From NCBI RefSeq assembly GCF_000152945.2, contig NC_020830.1, forward strand, positions 682,001 through 746,000: a stretch of DNA of 64,000 nt, read 5' to 3'. Origin of the DNA: Polaribacter sp. MED152 (lineage in GTDB: Bacteria > Bacteroidota > Bacteroidia > Flavobacteriales > Flavobacteriaceae). The translations under genes were made by a program, and so were the position numbers. The notes under the pieces are model-generated. The model was not told where the DNA came from, made no database searches, and saw nothing but the letters and a program-made list of their open reading frames with translations. Of the stretch, positions 35,616-45,101 are shown in pieces; positions within the stretch are counted from its first letter, which is position 1; the number at the start of each line of letters is the position of its first letter.

Positions 35616-36818
35616 TTAAACCTTTAAATTTTCTGATATAATTTGTTTAATCTTCTTATTAAGGTATTTTAAAGAGTTATAACTTGTATGCTCCAATACT
35701 ATAACCACCAAATCTTCTTCTAAATAATTGGTTAAAGCAGTACTAAAGCCATTCCATTTACCATAATGATAAATGTTTTTATCATCTCTCCTATCCATTC
35801 TAAAACCAAAACCATAAGGCACTTTTCGTCCAAAAATAGTTTCGCCTTTAGTATACATTTGTGCAAGTGATTCTTTAGACAATAGGTTACCTGAATTTAA
35901 TGCATAGGTCCATTTAAACAAATCTTCTGCAGTTGAGTAAACATTTTTATCACCTACAATAGCATCATTAATTGTATTACCTATTGTTAAGTGTTTCCAG
36001 CCTCTGTATAAACGATAACCTTTTAATTGATTTTTCCTCACAGTATCATTTTGGTAACTATACACAAATGAATTTCTCATGTCTAAAGGTTCAAAAATGT
36101 ATTTATTTAAATATTGATTATAAGGCAAGCCACTTACCTTTTCTACAATAGACGCTAAAACTACATATCCTGTATTTGAATAATCGAAATTACGACCTGG
36201 TTTAAAGAAACGTTGTGCTTTAGATAATGGCAAAACATTCATTAAATCTGTATTGGTTGGTGCTTTGTTTTCTTTCCATTCGTGCTCTGCTACCCAAAAA
36301 TACTTTGGCAAACCAGAGGTATGATTCAATAAATTCTTAATAGTGATATTCTTGTAAGGAAACTCAGGAAAATAAAAGTTTACAGTATCTGTTAACTTAA
36401 TTTTACCTTGCTCTTTTAATTGCATGATGGCTGCAGCTGTAAACTGTTTACTTACAGAGGCCAATTGAAACACAGACTCTTCTTTTAATGGAACTTTCTT
36501 TCTAAAATCTGCAAAACCTACCTGGTTTTGATACACTATTTTTTTATTCTTAGCCACTAAGACAGATCCGTGAAAATCGTGTCTTTTATTAATTCTTTTG
36601 AGTAATGAATCTAATTTTTGATTTACTTCTTTTGTAGTTTCTTCAGGATAATATTCTACTGGTATTTCAAGCTTATTGTCTGCTTTTTGTACAACTTCTT
36701 TTTTAACAGTTGCATTAGAAGCATCTTCTTTTCCTTGGAAAGAAAAGATTGAAAAAACAACACATCCAATTACTATAATTAAAATTATTATGTTCTTATA
36801 ATGTTTACTCACCATCAT
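35616..36818 (-). CDS. Serine hydrolase, beta-lactamase class C/PBP4*-like
   Basis: A 400-residue protein with an N-terminal hydrophobic segment (about 9-27) that may be an anchor or signal peptide, then a Lys/Glu-rich linker. The Beta-lactamase domain shows S121-x-x-K124 in LASVSKQFTAA, the Tyr motif FDYSNTGYVVLAS near residue 209, and HYGKWNGFSTAL as the H-x-G equivalent of KTG. Such proteins range from D-amino peptidases to esterases; true beta-lactam hydrolysis is not implied. It follows recG by four bases. Confidence 0.9.
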   Translation of the reverse strand: MMVSKHYKNIIILIIVIGCVVFSIFSFQGKEDASNATVKKEVVQKADNKLEIPVEYYPEETTKEVNQKLDSLLKRINKRHDFHGSVLVAKNKKIVYQNQVGFADFRKKVPLKEESVFQLASVSKQFTAAAIMQLKEQGKIKLTDTVNFYFPEFPYKNITIKNLLNHTSGLPKYFWVAEHEWKENKAPTNTDLMNVLPLSKAQRFFKPGRNFDYSNTGYVVLASIVEKVSGLPYNQYLNKYIFEPLDMRNSFVYSYQNDTVRKNQLKGYRLYRGWKHLTIGNTINDAIVGDKNVYSTAEDLFKWTYALNSGNLLSKESLAQMYTKGETIFGRKVPYGFGFRMDRRDDKNIYHYGKWNGFSTALTNYLEEDLVVIVLEHTSYNSLKYLNKKIKQIISENLKV

Positions 36819-36822
36819 TCAT

Positions 36823-38919
36823 TTAACTAATGTTACTCCATATTTTAGAGGTTTTACTAATTTTAGCAAACGTATTTTTTATCGGTAAATTGTGTTGTTT
36901 TTCTAAATTTGGATCTTCTTGCAATAAATCTATAGCTGTGTTTCTAGCTGCAACCAAAATTTTGGAATCTTTAGCTACATCAGCAATTTTTAAATTTAAC
37001 ACTCCACTTTGTTGAGTACCCATTAAATTTCCAGGTCCACGCAGTTTTAAATCTACCTCAGCAATTTTAAATCCATCTGTAGTATCTACCATTGTTTTTA
37101 AACGTGTTTTACCTTCTTCAGACAATTTATAACTAGAAAGCAAAATACAATAACTTTGGTCTGCACCTCTACCTACTCTTCCTCTTAATTGATGTAGTTG
37201 AGACAATCCAAATCGTTCTGAACTTTCAATAATCATTACACTTGCATTGGGTACATTTACACCAACTTCAATTACAGTTGTAGCTACCATAATCTGCGTT
37301 TCTCCTTTTACAAAACGCTGCATTTCATAATCTTTATCTGCAGGTTTCATTTTACCATGAACAATACTTATTTGATATTTAGGTGATGGAAACTCTCTTG
37401 CAACACTTTCATAACCATCCATTAAATCCTTATAATCCATAGCTTCAGATTCTTGAATTAAAGGGTATACAATATATACTTGTTTACCTTTTGCTATTTC
37501 ATCTTTCATAAATTTGAATACAGACAAACGATTACTATCAAATCTATGAACAGTTTTTATTTCTTTTCTTCCTGGAGGTAATTCATCAATAACAGAAATG
37601 TCTAAATCTCCATAAACAGACATGGCTAAAGTTCTAGGGATTGGTGTTGCTGTCATTACCAAAATATGAGGAGGCAACGAGTTTTTAGCCCAGAGTTTAG
37701 CTCTTTGTTTTACACCAAATCTATGCTGTTCATCTATAATTGCAATTCCTAAATTTTTAAATTTTACTTTATCTTCTAGTAATGCATGTGTGCCAATTAA
37801 AATATGTAATTTACCATCTTCTAATCCTTCATGAATTTCTCTACGTTTTTTAGTTCTAACAGACCCTGTAAGAATATCAACTTTAATATTCATGCCTTCT
37901 ACCAATTCTGAAACTGCAATAAAATGCTGATTTGCTAATATTTCTGTTGGAGCCATAATTGTTGCTTGATAACCATTGTCTATGGCTAAAAGTGTAGTTA
38001 ATAAAGCTACAATTGTTTTTCCTGAACCAACATCTCCTTGTAACAATCGATTCATATGTGCACCAGAAGCTACATCTTTTCGAATTTCTTTCAATACCCT
38101 TTTCTGAGCATTGGTTAAATTAAAAGGTAATTTTTCTGAATAAAATTGATTAAAAATAGCACCTACATTTTCAAAAACAAATCCCTTAATCTTTGCTTTG
38201 TTGATTAATTTTTTTCGAACCAATTGTAATTGGATAAAAAAGAGTTCTTCAAACTTTAAGCGATTTTGTGCCTTGGCTAAATTTTCTTGACTTTTAGGAA
38301 AGTGTACATTCAATAGAGCATCTCGCTTTTTCATCAACTTAAAATCATTAATAATTTCTGTTGATAAACTTTCTTGGATACCATCATAAAATTGCTGTAA
38401 CAACTTTTGAATGTAAGAACGAATCATTTTATTTGAAACACCAGAATTGGTGAGTTTTTCTGTAGAATGATAAATGGGCTGCATTTTAGTTTGCAACTTT
38501 TTCTTGTATTCAGAAACCAACTCCATTTCTGGATGTGGAATACTAAAACTACCATTATAATGATTCAGTTTACCATAAACTACATAGGGTACATCCGTTT
38601 TTAAAGAATCTTTAATCCATTTTTGACCTTTAAACCAAACCAACTCCATAGATCCAGTCGCATCTTGAAAGGTAGCCACTAACCTACTTCCTCTTTTTTG
38701 TGCTACAGACTTAACATTGATAATTTTACCCACAACTTGTACTTCTGAGGAGTTTGGTTGCAGTTCTTTTATAGCATGAAACTTAGTTTTATCTATATAT
38801 CTAAAAGGAAAGAAATTTAAAAGGTCATTACATGTTTTAATACCTAATTCTGAATATAAGAGTGTAGCTCTTTGCACACTTATTCCTGAAATATATGTAA
38901 TTGGGTATTCTAAGTTCAA
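36823..38919 (-). CDS. recG: ATP-dependent DNA helicase RecG
   Basis: A 698-residue helicase, normal length. The wedge OB-fold lies at about 60-150. Helicase motifs: LQGDVGSGKTIVALL (Walker A), IIDEQHRFGVKQR (DEQH box), VMTATPIPRTLAMSVYGDLD (motif III), and TTVIEVGVNVPNASVMII with QLRGRVGRGADQSYCIL (motifs V and VI). RecG remodels stalled forks and Holliday junctions. Its gene is the first of a two-gene unit with the serine hydrolase. Confidence 0.97.
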   Translation of the reverse strand: MNLEYPITYISGISVQRATLLYSELGIKTCNDLLNFFPFRYIDKTKFHAIKELQPNSSEVQVVGKIINVKSVAQKRGSRLVATFQDATGSMELVWFKGQKWIKDSLKTDVPYVVYGKLNHYNGSFSIPHPEMELVSEYKKKLQTKMQPIYHSTEKLTNSGVSNKMIRSYIQKLLQQFYDGIQESLSTEIINDFKLMKKRDALLNVHFPKSQENLAKAQNRLKFEELFFIQLQLVRKKLINKAKIKGFVFENVGAIFNQFYSEKLPFNLTNAQKRVLKEIRKDVASGAHMNRLLQGDVGSGKTIVALLTTLLAIDNGYQATIMAPTEILANQHFIAVSELVEGMNIKVDILTGSVRTKKRREIHEGLEDGKLHILIGTHALLEDKVKFKNLGIAIIDEQHRFGVKQRAKLWAKNSLPPHILVMTATPIPRTLAMSVYGDLDISVIDELPPGRKEIKTVHRFDSNRLSVFKFMKDEIAKGKQVYIVYPLIQESEAMDYKDLMDGYESVAREFPSPKYQISIVHGKMKPADKDYEMQRFVKGETQIMVATTVIEVGVNVPNASVMIIESSERFGLSQLHQLRGRVGRGADQSYCILLSSYKLSEEGKTRLKTMVDTTDGFKIAEVDLKLRGPGNLMGTQQSGVLNLKIADVAKDSKILVAARNTAIDLLQEDPNLEKQHNLPIKNTFAKISKTSKIWSNIS

Positions 38920-38991
38920 AATTTATAAAATGTATACTCAAAAATAACAAATTCATTATTTAATAATTGGCATTAGCTGAATTATTACAAA

Positions 38992-39020
38992 TAAAAAAAG
39001 AGCTGACGTAGTCAGCTCTT
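38992..39020 (-). terminator. Intrinsic terminator of the giant surface protein gene
   Basis: Read on the minus strand, AAGAGCTGAC-tac-GTCAGCTCTT forms a perfect 10-bp hairpin followed by a T7 run. It lies 60 bases downstream of the stop of the minus-strand gene at 39080. Confidence 0.88.
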
Positions 39021-39026
39021 GAGATC

Positions 39027-39064
39027 GCTAGTTCAATTAATACCCCTAAAAATTGGAAACTAGC
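39027..39064 (-). other. Second hairpin in the 3' untranslated region of the giant surface protein gene
   Basis: On the minus strand GCTAGTT ... AACTAGC pair (7 bp), and CAATT ... AATTG continue the stem past a small bulge, around a 12-base loop containing AGGGG. It lies between the stop codon and the terminator and has no T-run. Confidence 0.5.
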
Positions 39065-39079
39065 AATTTGCGTTTATAA

Positions 39080-42000
39080 TTATCTAAACAGTATTTTTGA
39101 AGTACCATAATCTGACTCTTGACTTGTAACCTTTAAGAATAAAACACCAGGTTTTACATTAAAATTATAGTCTAGTTCGTTTTTACCTACAGTTAAATTC
39201 GCAGTTCCTCTATAGATTGTTTTACCATTAATATCCGTTAATGTTACTGTTGCTTCAGTATCATGCTCACTAAATAACATCACATTTACATTTCCTTTAG
39301 AAGGATTTGGATATGCCATAAACTCATTTTCGAACTTCTCTATTTTATTTACAGTTTCACTCTCTACAGCAACCTTAGTAAATCTTACATCAGAAATTAC
39401 TAAATCTAATTCTTTAGTTTGTGCTTCTACAGGTAAGAATGTAAAAGTTAATGTTGTTAAGTCATCTGCAGTAATTGTGTTTTCTGATGCACTAGAAGCA
39501 AATATTTCGAAAGGAACATAGTAAGTTTGTTCATCTTCAGATAAATCTACCATTACTCTATATTGTGCCTTCCAGTCTTCTATAGATGACTTAATTAACC
39601 CAAGTTCCATTAATCCAGAACCTTTGGCAGTGAATGCAACATAATTGTATTCTGAGTAATCTGCACTTAGTGTTCCTGGTAATAAAGACTTGTAGATGGT
39701 TAAATAATCGTACTCACTTTTTGCTTTAATTTCTACGCTTCTATTAATGGCATGCTCATCATCTTTGTATTCTCTATTGAAATTGTTCCAAACAAAGTAA
39801 TTCTCAATTTCTGTATAGTTTTTATCATAGTCTAAGCCCCAGTTACCATCTGCATGATAAAAAGCATCTTCAATTTCACCATCAACTTTTACTAAACCAT
39901 CATACTCATAACCATCTGCAATATCTACTCTTAATGTCTGCTCTAATTCTGTATTTACTGGGTTGTATCTGTGTTTTACATTATTAGCAGTTTCAGAATA
40001 AATCTCTTCCATAGAAATCTCTGTATTTAAACCTTTTTGAGTACTTCTTAAAAGAATTAATAACTCTGATTTTTCTCTACTGATTTTTGCTGCAAATGTT
40101 TTAGGTACTTTCTGAATTTCTGTTTGTTTAACAGGCATAAAAGTGTTTAAGTTATGTAAAACATCTTTCACTAATTTTTGCGTATCTGTTGGATTTGTAG
40201 ACCAAACTTGAAAATTATAAACATCATTAAATTTTATGTAATTGTTTACGTACCAATTTGTTTGAATGGTATAATTCGCATCATTATTATTCTTTGCAGT
40301 TGCAAAAGAAATTGCATATTCTACTACTCCATTTCTTTGTTTAATTGCTTGCATTAAGAAATTATACCCTTCTAAATGCACTTTTTGAATATTTAAAATC
40401 TCTGCTCCTCTTAATCTATCACAAGAAGCTTTTGTATGATTGTAAATTTTATCTGATGTTTTAATTCCTAAAACAACTCCCTTTGTTTTACCATCTACAG
40501 AAAAATCTACCGATAAAACTTCATCTGCAATAGTGTAGTCTAAAATATCTGTTGGCGAAGTTACATTAGCAACATTACCAGCAATTAATTCTGTTGGAAA
40601 CATATCTAACAAAGTTTGTCCTTTTCCTTGGTAAGGTTGAGCTTGCTTTAATTTTGCTTTGTTGTATAAGTTAGCACTAGACTTTACAAAGTTAGTTGGC
40701 ACAGAATTCTTTTTTCGGGCTACATAAATTTTAGAAATAGCATCACCTAAAGATTCAGATTCTACTCCTCCTCCATTTCCACCAGAAACCTCATCTGAAG
40801 TAACTGTTACAGGAAATTGCTGTGTTACTGAACATCCATTTACATCTACAGCTGAAACCTCTACATAATATAAACCTGCATTAGAAATAGTAGTTGTTGC
40901 TGAAACATCTGTTCCTAAATTTTGAATTTCATATTTATTTTGATCTAAGAAAGACCAAGTAAATGATGTAAAGTCATTAGCATTATCGATTGTAAAATTC
41001 TTAATTACACTATTATCAGAATTTGTAATTGTACTTGTAGTTAAAGAAATAGTAGCTTCTTGCTTAACAACAATTTGTTTAGTAAAAACATCTGTACCAA
41101 ATGAATTAGTTGCCTCTAAAGTTATTGTATACGTACCTGTAGTATTATAAACTTTTGTTGGACTCATTAAAGTACTTGAAGTATTATCTCCAAAATCCCA
41201 AACATAAGTAATTGGATTTCCTGGTTGAACTGTGTTACCCGTATTTGAATTATTCGTAAATTCAAATGAATTACCAGCTAAACATTGAGTTTCGTTGTTT
41301 ACAGAAAAATCAGCAGTTGGAGCTACTCCATTATTTACAGAACAACCACCAATAGTAGGTGTAAAGTTTGCTGAATGTACTTCTCCACCTGCATGTTTAA
41401 ATGAGTTTGCAATTACTTGCCCTTCTATATTTGCTTGATTTACTGTTTTTACAACATCAGCATTTGGTGCTAAAACTGTACCTTCTATTGTAGAATTTCC
41501 TTTAATATTTAAAGTTGTAGTGTTGTAAAAGTTATACATTATATATGGTGCATCTTGCTGACCTACTCCTGCTTGATTCCAAACATTCCATTCAAATGTA
41601 CCTGAAGCATCTACATTTATTACTAAAACTTTAGAAGCACTTGGCTTATTATTGTAAGTAAATACACTTACATTGTTTAAGTCTGTACCAGTAATATTTA
41701 AATAGTTTACACCATCTTGTAAATTAATTTTTACTTGATTTGGCAAACCTGTATTTGAAATTGATTGTCCATTTGGGTTAGTTAATACTGCATTGTTTGT
41801 TTTCTGAGAAATACTAACTGAATTATTTTTTAAACTTTGAAAAGCACTAGCAAAATCTATAACGTTGCTTTCAAAAACTGGATTATTAGTACTTGAAACT
41901 CCCAATTGATTTGCATTTGCTTGTAAAGCAATTCTTGGACTTGAGTTATAGTTTGAATTACTAGTAACTCTTATAGGTGCAAATGCACTATTCTGATCTT

Positions 42001-44776
42001 GATACCAAACAACAGCTCCATTACTTTCTCCTATCTTTAAATAAGTATTTTGATTAAGTTGTAATGCGTTTCCTGAATTGTAATTTACTTTACCACCAAC
42101 AACTAAACCTACAGGAACGTTGTTCACCTCAAAACTACCAGCATCATTTGTTGTAATTTGATAGTTACCAGAAATGGTTAAATCTCCTCCAGTTGCAACA
42201 GCACCTTCAGTTTCGTTAGTACTTAATTCTAAACCGTTTAATGTAAACACATTAAAACCTAAAGCTGCACTTGTAGGACTTTCGCTACAAGTATCTTCTG
42301 TTAAAGTTGCATTTACAGTTTCTAATATACATGCATTGTTTGCATGAGAAATCTCAGCAAAATAAGTTGTATTATCTAAACCAGTTACATCTGCTATATT
42401 TAAGGTTGCAGAAGTTGCACCTGAATACACACCAGAATTTGAAATTGCAGTACCTCCATTGTTAGGGTCTCCTAAATACCATTGATAAACAACATCATTA
42501 TTAGAATTACCTGCAGTTGCATAATTTGGAGATCCGTTTGTATAGCTTGTTGCTTGCTCAGCAGAAACTGCTACTGTAAAAGAAGTAGCTTCTCCAACTT
42601 TAATTGATTTATCCACAGGACTTGAAACTACAGCTAATTGATGTGCGTTTACCTCATTTCCATTAGAACCATCATATCCTCCAGTAGAACCTTCAACCAA
42701 TCCTTCATTATCAAAACCAGTTCCGTCAATAATACCATCATTATTGGCATCTAATCCTCCAGATTCAACAACATCTAAACAACCATCTCCATCTGAATCT
42801 AAATCTTTGCTGTTAGGAATACCATCATTATCTGTATCTAAATCACAAGTAATTTCAGTTAATAAAATATTATCTACACCAACATCATTACCCGCATTTC
42901 CATTAGGCTGAGAATTTTTAATTACAATATTTACTTTAGAAGTAGTTGGTGTAAACTCTAAGGTTACACGTTTCCATTGATCGTCATTCAATACTCCTAT
43001 TTGAGTTGATGTTATAGAAACCAATTCATTACCATTTTCATCTTCAATTAATAAAGTAAAAATTGGGGTATCATTACAACCAAAACATAAGCCAGAAAAA
43101 TCTACTCTAAATCTATGCTTGTTTGCTGAGTTTACTGTAATATCATTTTGACGATATATTTCTGAAACTGCAGGTGAATTGATATTTATTGATAAAAATC
43201 TACCATTAGAATCACCATCTGCATCAACATCGCCATTTCTATCTGTTCTATTATAGTGTGCCAAACCTGGACTTAAAGAAGAAACTACTGCATAAGAACC
43301 ATCAGGAATTGCGCCTTCAGTATCATAAGTATGATTGGCAACATTTGAGTTAGATTCTCTAGTAGTTCCGAAACCAAAATTTTCTTCAAAAATTGTATTT
43401 GTTTCTGCACATCCTTCTAAGTCATCTTTTATACCATCATTATCATCATCTGAATCACATAAATCTGCTACTCCATCTAAATCTGTATCTAAATTTCCTG
43501 AAGCCAAAGCATCACAAGGATTAGCCAATAATTGTGCACTTGCAACCTCGTTTACGCAAGCATTATCTGAATGAGTTACTTTAACATAGTATGTGTTATT
43601 ATATAAACCAGCTGTATTTGTAATATTTAAGGTTTTTGATGTTGTGTTAGAATAAACACCAGAATCAGTTAATATAGTTCCTCCATTATTTGGATCTCCT
43701 AAATACCATTGGTATTGAATTTTATCATTCGCATTTCCTGCATTAGCATAAACAGGGTTTCCATTAGTGTAACTTGTTGCTTCTTCTGATGTAGCTTCAA
43801 TTGTAAATGATGTTGAATTACCATAGGCAATAGTTTTATCTGATGGCAAATTTGATACATTAAAACTGTGTGCAGTTGTTTCAAAACCAGTTAAGCCATC
43901 GTAAGTTCCTGAAGAACCAGAAACTAAACCATCATTTGTAAAACCAGAACCGTCTGCAATACCATCGTTATTAGCATCTAACCCTCCAGACTCTACAACA
44001 TCAAAACATCCATCTCCATCAGAATCTAAATCTAAGTTATTATCTATACCATCATTATCAACATCACAATCTGTAAAAGTTCCATATACTCTACCAAAAA
44101 TATAGGTTGGTCCTGCTACTTCTTGTGAAACAATAAAATTGTTAGATGAAGTTGCGTTCCAAGTAAAATTATTAAAAGCATTACCATTAAATAATTCTAA
44201 TTCAAATAAAGGCCCATTAGAAACTTTACTTGCATACATTTTAACGTCTAAATTCTCATCTACTACAAAACGAACTAGAGGAGTTTCTGGTTGTACAGTT
44301 CCATAATACTGAAACTGATAAATTTGAGGAATACCATTTTTCCCCCATAAACTACCGTCTTTAAATCTAATATTTTGTCCTGTAGTTGTTCCATTTTGCT
44401 GAAACTGAATTTCTTGTGTTGTTAAAGGAGTGCCGTTAATAGTTAAATTAAAACTATTGTCCATTTTAGTAATATCTAAAACAAAACCAGTTCCAACTGG
44501 TGTTAAAGAAAAATTTACTGAAGCACCATTCTCCACTTCAAAAGGAGTTTCACCAATTAATACAGTACATTCTTCAGTATCTAAAATTCCATCATTATCA
44601 TCATCTAGATCACAGTCGTTATTTATTCCATCTCCATCAGCATCGTTAGCAGTAATAACACCTACAACTGCACCAACAGTGCAAGGATCTGTTTGTGTTG
44701 CTGAAAAAACTGGGTTATATAAACTACAAGCAAAAACTAATAATAGGGCTAGGTAATGTTTAGAGGTAAGTTTCAT
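39080..44776 (-). CDS. Giant secreted surface protein with thrombospondin type 3 repeats, choice-of-anchor A, PKD and T9SS sorting domains
   Basis: A 1898-residue protein with a signal peptide (1-25). Calcium-binding thrombospondin type 3 repeats occur at about 47-67, 238-258, 429-449 and 645-668 (for example DADGDGINNDCDLDDDNDGI). A module of about 165 residues is duplicated (255-420 and 664-830). A CBM-like segment lies between (about 465-640). A choice-of-anchor A domain spans about 836-1145 (ALGFNVFTLNGLELSTNETE), a PKD domain about 1153-1238 (YVWDFGDNTSSTL) and a second PKD-like domain follows. Residues about 1345-1810 match no family I know. The last 80 residues are a T9SS type A sorting domain (YPNPSKGNVNVML). 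It is exported to the cell surface or medium, likely as an adhesin or matrix protein. Confidence 0.87.
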   Translation of the reverse strand: MKLTSKHYLALLLVFACSLYNPVFSATQTDPCTVGAVVGVITANDADGDGINNDCDLDDDNDGILDTEECTVLIGETPFEVENGASVNFSLTPVGTGFVLDITKMDNSFNLTINGTPLTTQEIQFQQNGTTTGQNIRFKDGSLWGKNGIPQIYQFQYYGTVQPETPLVRFVVDENLDVKMYASKVSNGPLFELELFNGNAFNNFTWNATSSNNFIVSQEVAGPTYIFGRVYGTFTDCDVDNDGIDNNLDLDSDGDGCFDVVESGGLDANNDGIADGSGFTNDGLVSGSSGTYDGLTGFETTAHSFNVSNLPSDKTIAYGNSTSFTIEATSEEATSYTNGNPVYANAGNANDKIQYQWYLGDPNNGGTILTDSGVYSNTTSKTLNITNTAGLYNNTYYVKVTHSDNACVNEVASAQLLANPCDALASGNLDTDLDGVADLCDSDDDNDGIKDDLEGCAETNTIFEENFGFGTTRESNSNVANHTYDTEGAIPDGSYAVVSSLSPGLAHYNRTDRNGDVDADGDSNGRFLSININSPAVSEIYRQNDITVNSANKHRFRVDFSGLCFGCNDTPIFTLLIEDENGNELVSITSTQIGVLNDDQWKRVTLEFTPTTSKVNIVIKNSQPNGNAGNDVGVDNILLTEITCDLDTDNDGIPNSKDLDSDGDGCLDVVESGGLDANNDGIIDGTGFDNEGLVEGSTGGYDGSNGNEVNAHQLAVVSSPVDKSIKVGEATSFTVAVSAEQATSYTNGSPNYATAGNSNNDVVYQWYLGDPNNGGTAISNSGVYSGATSATLNIADVTGLDNTTYFAEISHANNACILETVNATLTEDTCSESPTSAALGFNVFTLNGLELSTNETEGAVATGGDLTISGNYQITTNDAGSFEVNNVPVGLVVGGKVNYNSGNALQLNQNTYLKIGESNGAVVWYQDQNSAFAPIRVTSNSNYNSSPRIALQANANQLGVSSTNNPVFESNVIDFASAFQSLKNNSVSISQKTNNAVLTNPNGQSISNTGLPNQVKINLQDGVNYLNITGTDLNNVSVFTYNNKPSASKVLVINVDASGTFEWNVWNQAGVGQQDAPYIMYNFYNTTTLNIKGNSTIEGTVLAPNADVVKTVNQANIEGQVIANSFKHAGGEVHSANFTPTIGGCSVNNGVAPTADFSVNNETQCLAGNSFEFTNNSNTGNTVQPGNPITYVWDFGDNTSSTLMSPTKVYNTTGTYTITLEATNSFGTDVFTKQIVVKQEATISLTTSTITNSDNSVIKNFTIDNANDFTSFTWSFLDQNKYEIQNLGTDVSATTTISNAGLYYVEVSAVDVNGCSVTQQFPVTVTSDEVSGGNGGGVESESLGDAISKIYVARKKNSVPTNFVKSSANLYNKAKLKQAQPYQGKGQTLLDMFPTELIAGNVANVTSPTDILDYTIADEVLSVDFSVDGKTKGVVLGIKTSDKIYNHTKASCDRLRGAEILNIQKVHLEGYNFLMQAIKQRNGVVEYAISFATAKNNNDANYTIQTNWYVNNYIKFNDVYNFQVWSTNPTDTQKLVKDVLHNLNTFMPVKQTEIQKVPKTFAAKISREKSELLILLRSTQKGLNTEISMEEIYSETANNVKHRYNPVNTELEQTLRVDIADGYEYDGLVKVDGEIEDAFYHADGNWGLDYDKNYTEIENYFVWNNFNREYKDDEHAINRSVEIKAKSEYDYLTIYKSLLPGTLSADYSEYNYVAFTAKGSGLMELGLIKSSIEDWKAQYRVMVDLSEDEQTYYVPFEIFASSASENTITADDLTTLTFTFLPVEAQTKELDLVISDVRFTKVAVESETVNKIEKFENEFMAYPNPSKGNVNVMLFSEHDTEATVTLTDINGKTIYRGTANLTVGKNELDYNFNVKPGVLFLKVTSQESDYGTSKILFR
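42287..42787 (-). repeat. Second copy of the duplicated module in the giant surface protein
   Basis: Encodes about residues 664-830: it begins DGCLDVVESGGLDANNDGI and contains ATSYTNGSPNYATAGNSNN and YQWYLGDPNNGGTAI. It matches the unit at 43517-44014 in order and in most conserved residues. Confidence 0.85.
43517..44014 (-). repeat. First copy of the duplicated module in the giant surface protein
   Basis: Encodes about residues 255-420: it begins DGCFDVVESGGLDANNDGI and contains ATSYTNGNPVYANAGNANDK and YQWYLGDPNNGGTIL. The block NNDACVNE-like end carries a Cys that may pair with the Cys of the next domain. Confidence 0.85.
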
Positions 44777-44860
44777 AATTTAGGGTTTAAAAAGTAGCTG
44801 TGGTTTTTAATCACAACCATTTATACCACGAAATTACTATCAAAATCAACCTATAATTGA

Positions 44861-44952
44861 CCATTTTCGATGAAACAACCACTGTTTTCGTCTAAAAAAT
44901 AAATAATTCATTCGTCGAAGTTAAGTGTCGATGAATGGTATAGTTGAATGGT
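44861..44952. promoter_or_regulatory. Array of related half-sites upstream of the giant surface protein gene
   Basis: CATTCGTCGA (44909-44918) and TCGATGAATG (44928-44937) form an inverted repeat with one mismatch and a 9-base spacer. TGAATGGT occurs twice as a direct repeat 13 bases apart (44932-44939, 44945-44952). Further similar elements are TTTTCGATGAAA near 44864 and TTTTCGTCTAA near 44885. Such clustered half-sites suggest binding of a transcription factor, possibly of LytTR type. Confidence 0.42.
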
Positions 44953-45071
44953 AGTATTTAAACAAATCACCTATTTTCTGATATCCAAAAGTTATATTTT
45001 CATTTTTCTTACATCACTATTTATGTTAGAAGATGAAACTAAAATTAACGTCATTAACTATATAATTCGTC

Positions 45072-45080
45072 TATATTTGC
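45072..45080 (+). promoter_or_regulatory. Candidate promoter -7 element for the RsmB-like methyltransferase gene
   Basis: TATATTTGC matches the extended consensus TAnnTTTGC, 21 bases before the ATG at 45102. The -33 region is AT-rich without TTG. Confidence 0.5.
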
Positions 45081-45101
45081 ACTCTATTAGATTACTAAAA
45101 A

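Larger units (their letters stand above)
44777..45101. other. Intergenic region between two divergent genes, with repeated sequence motifs
   Basis: A 325-base gene-free stretch. It contains the motif array at 44861-44952 near the giant surface protein gene and the rsmB promoter near its right end. A short open frame reading plus from 44948 has no coding support. I see no RNA gene. Confidence 0.6.
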
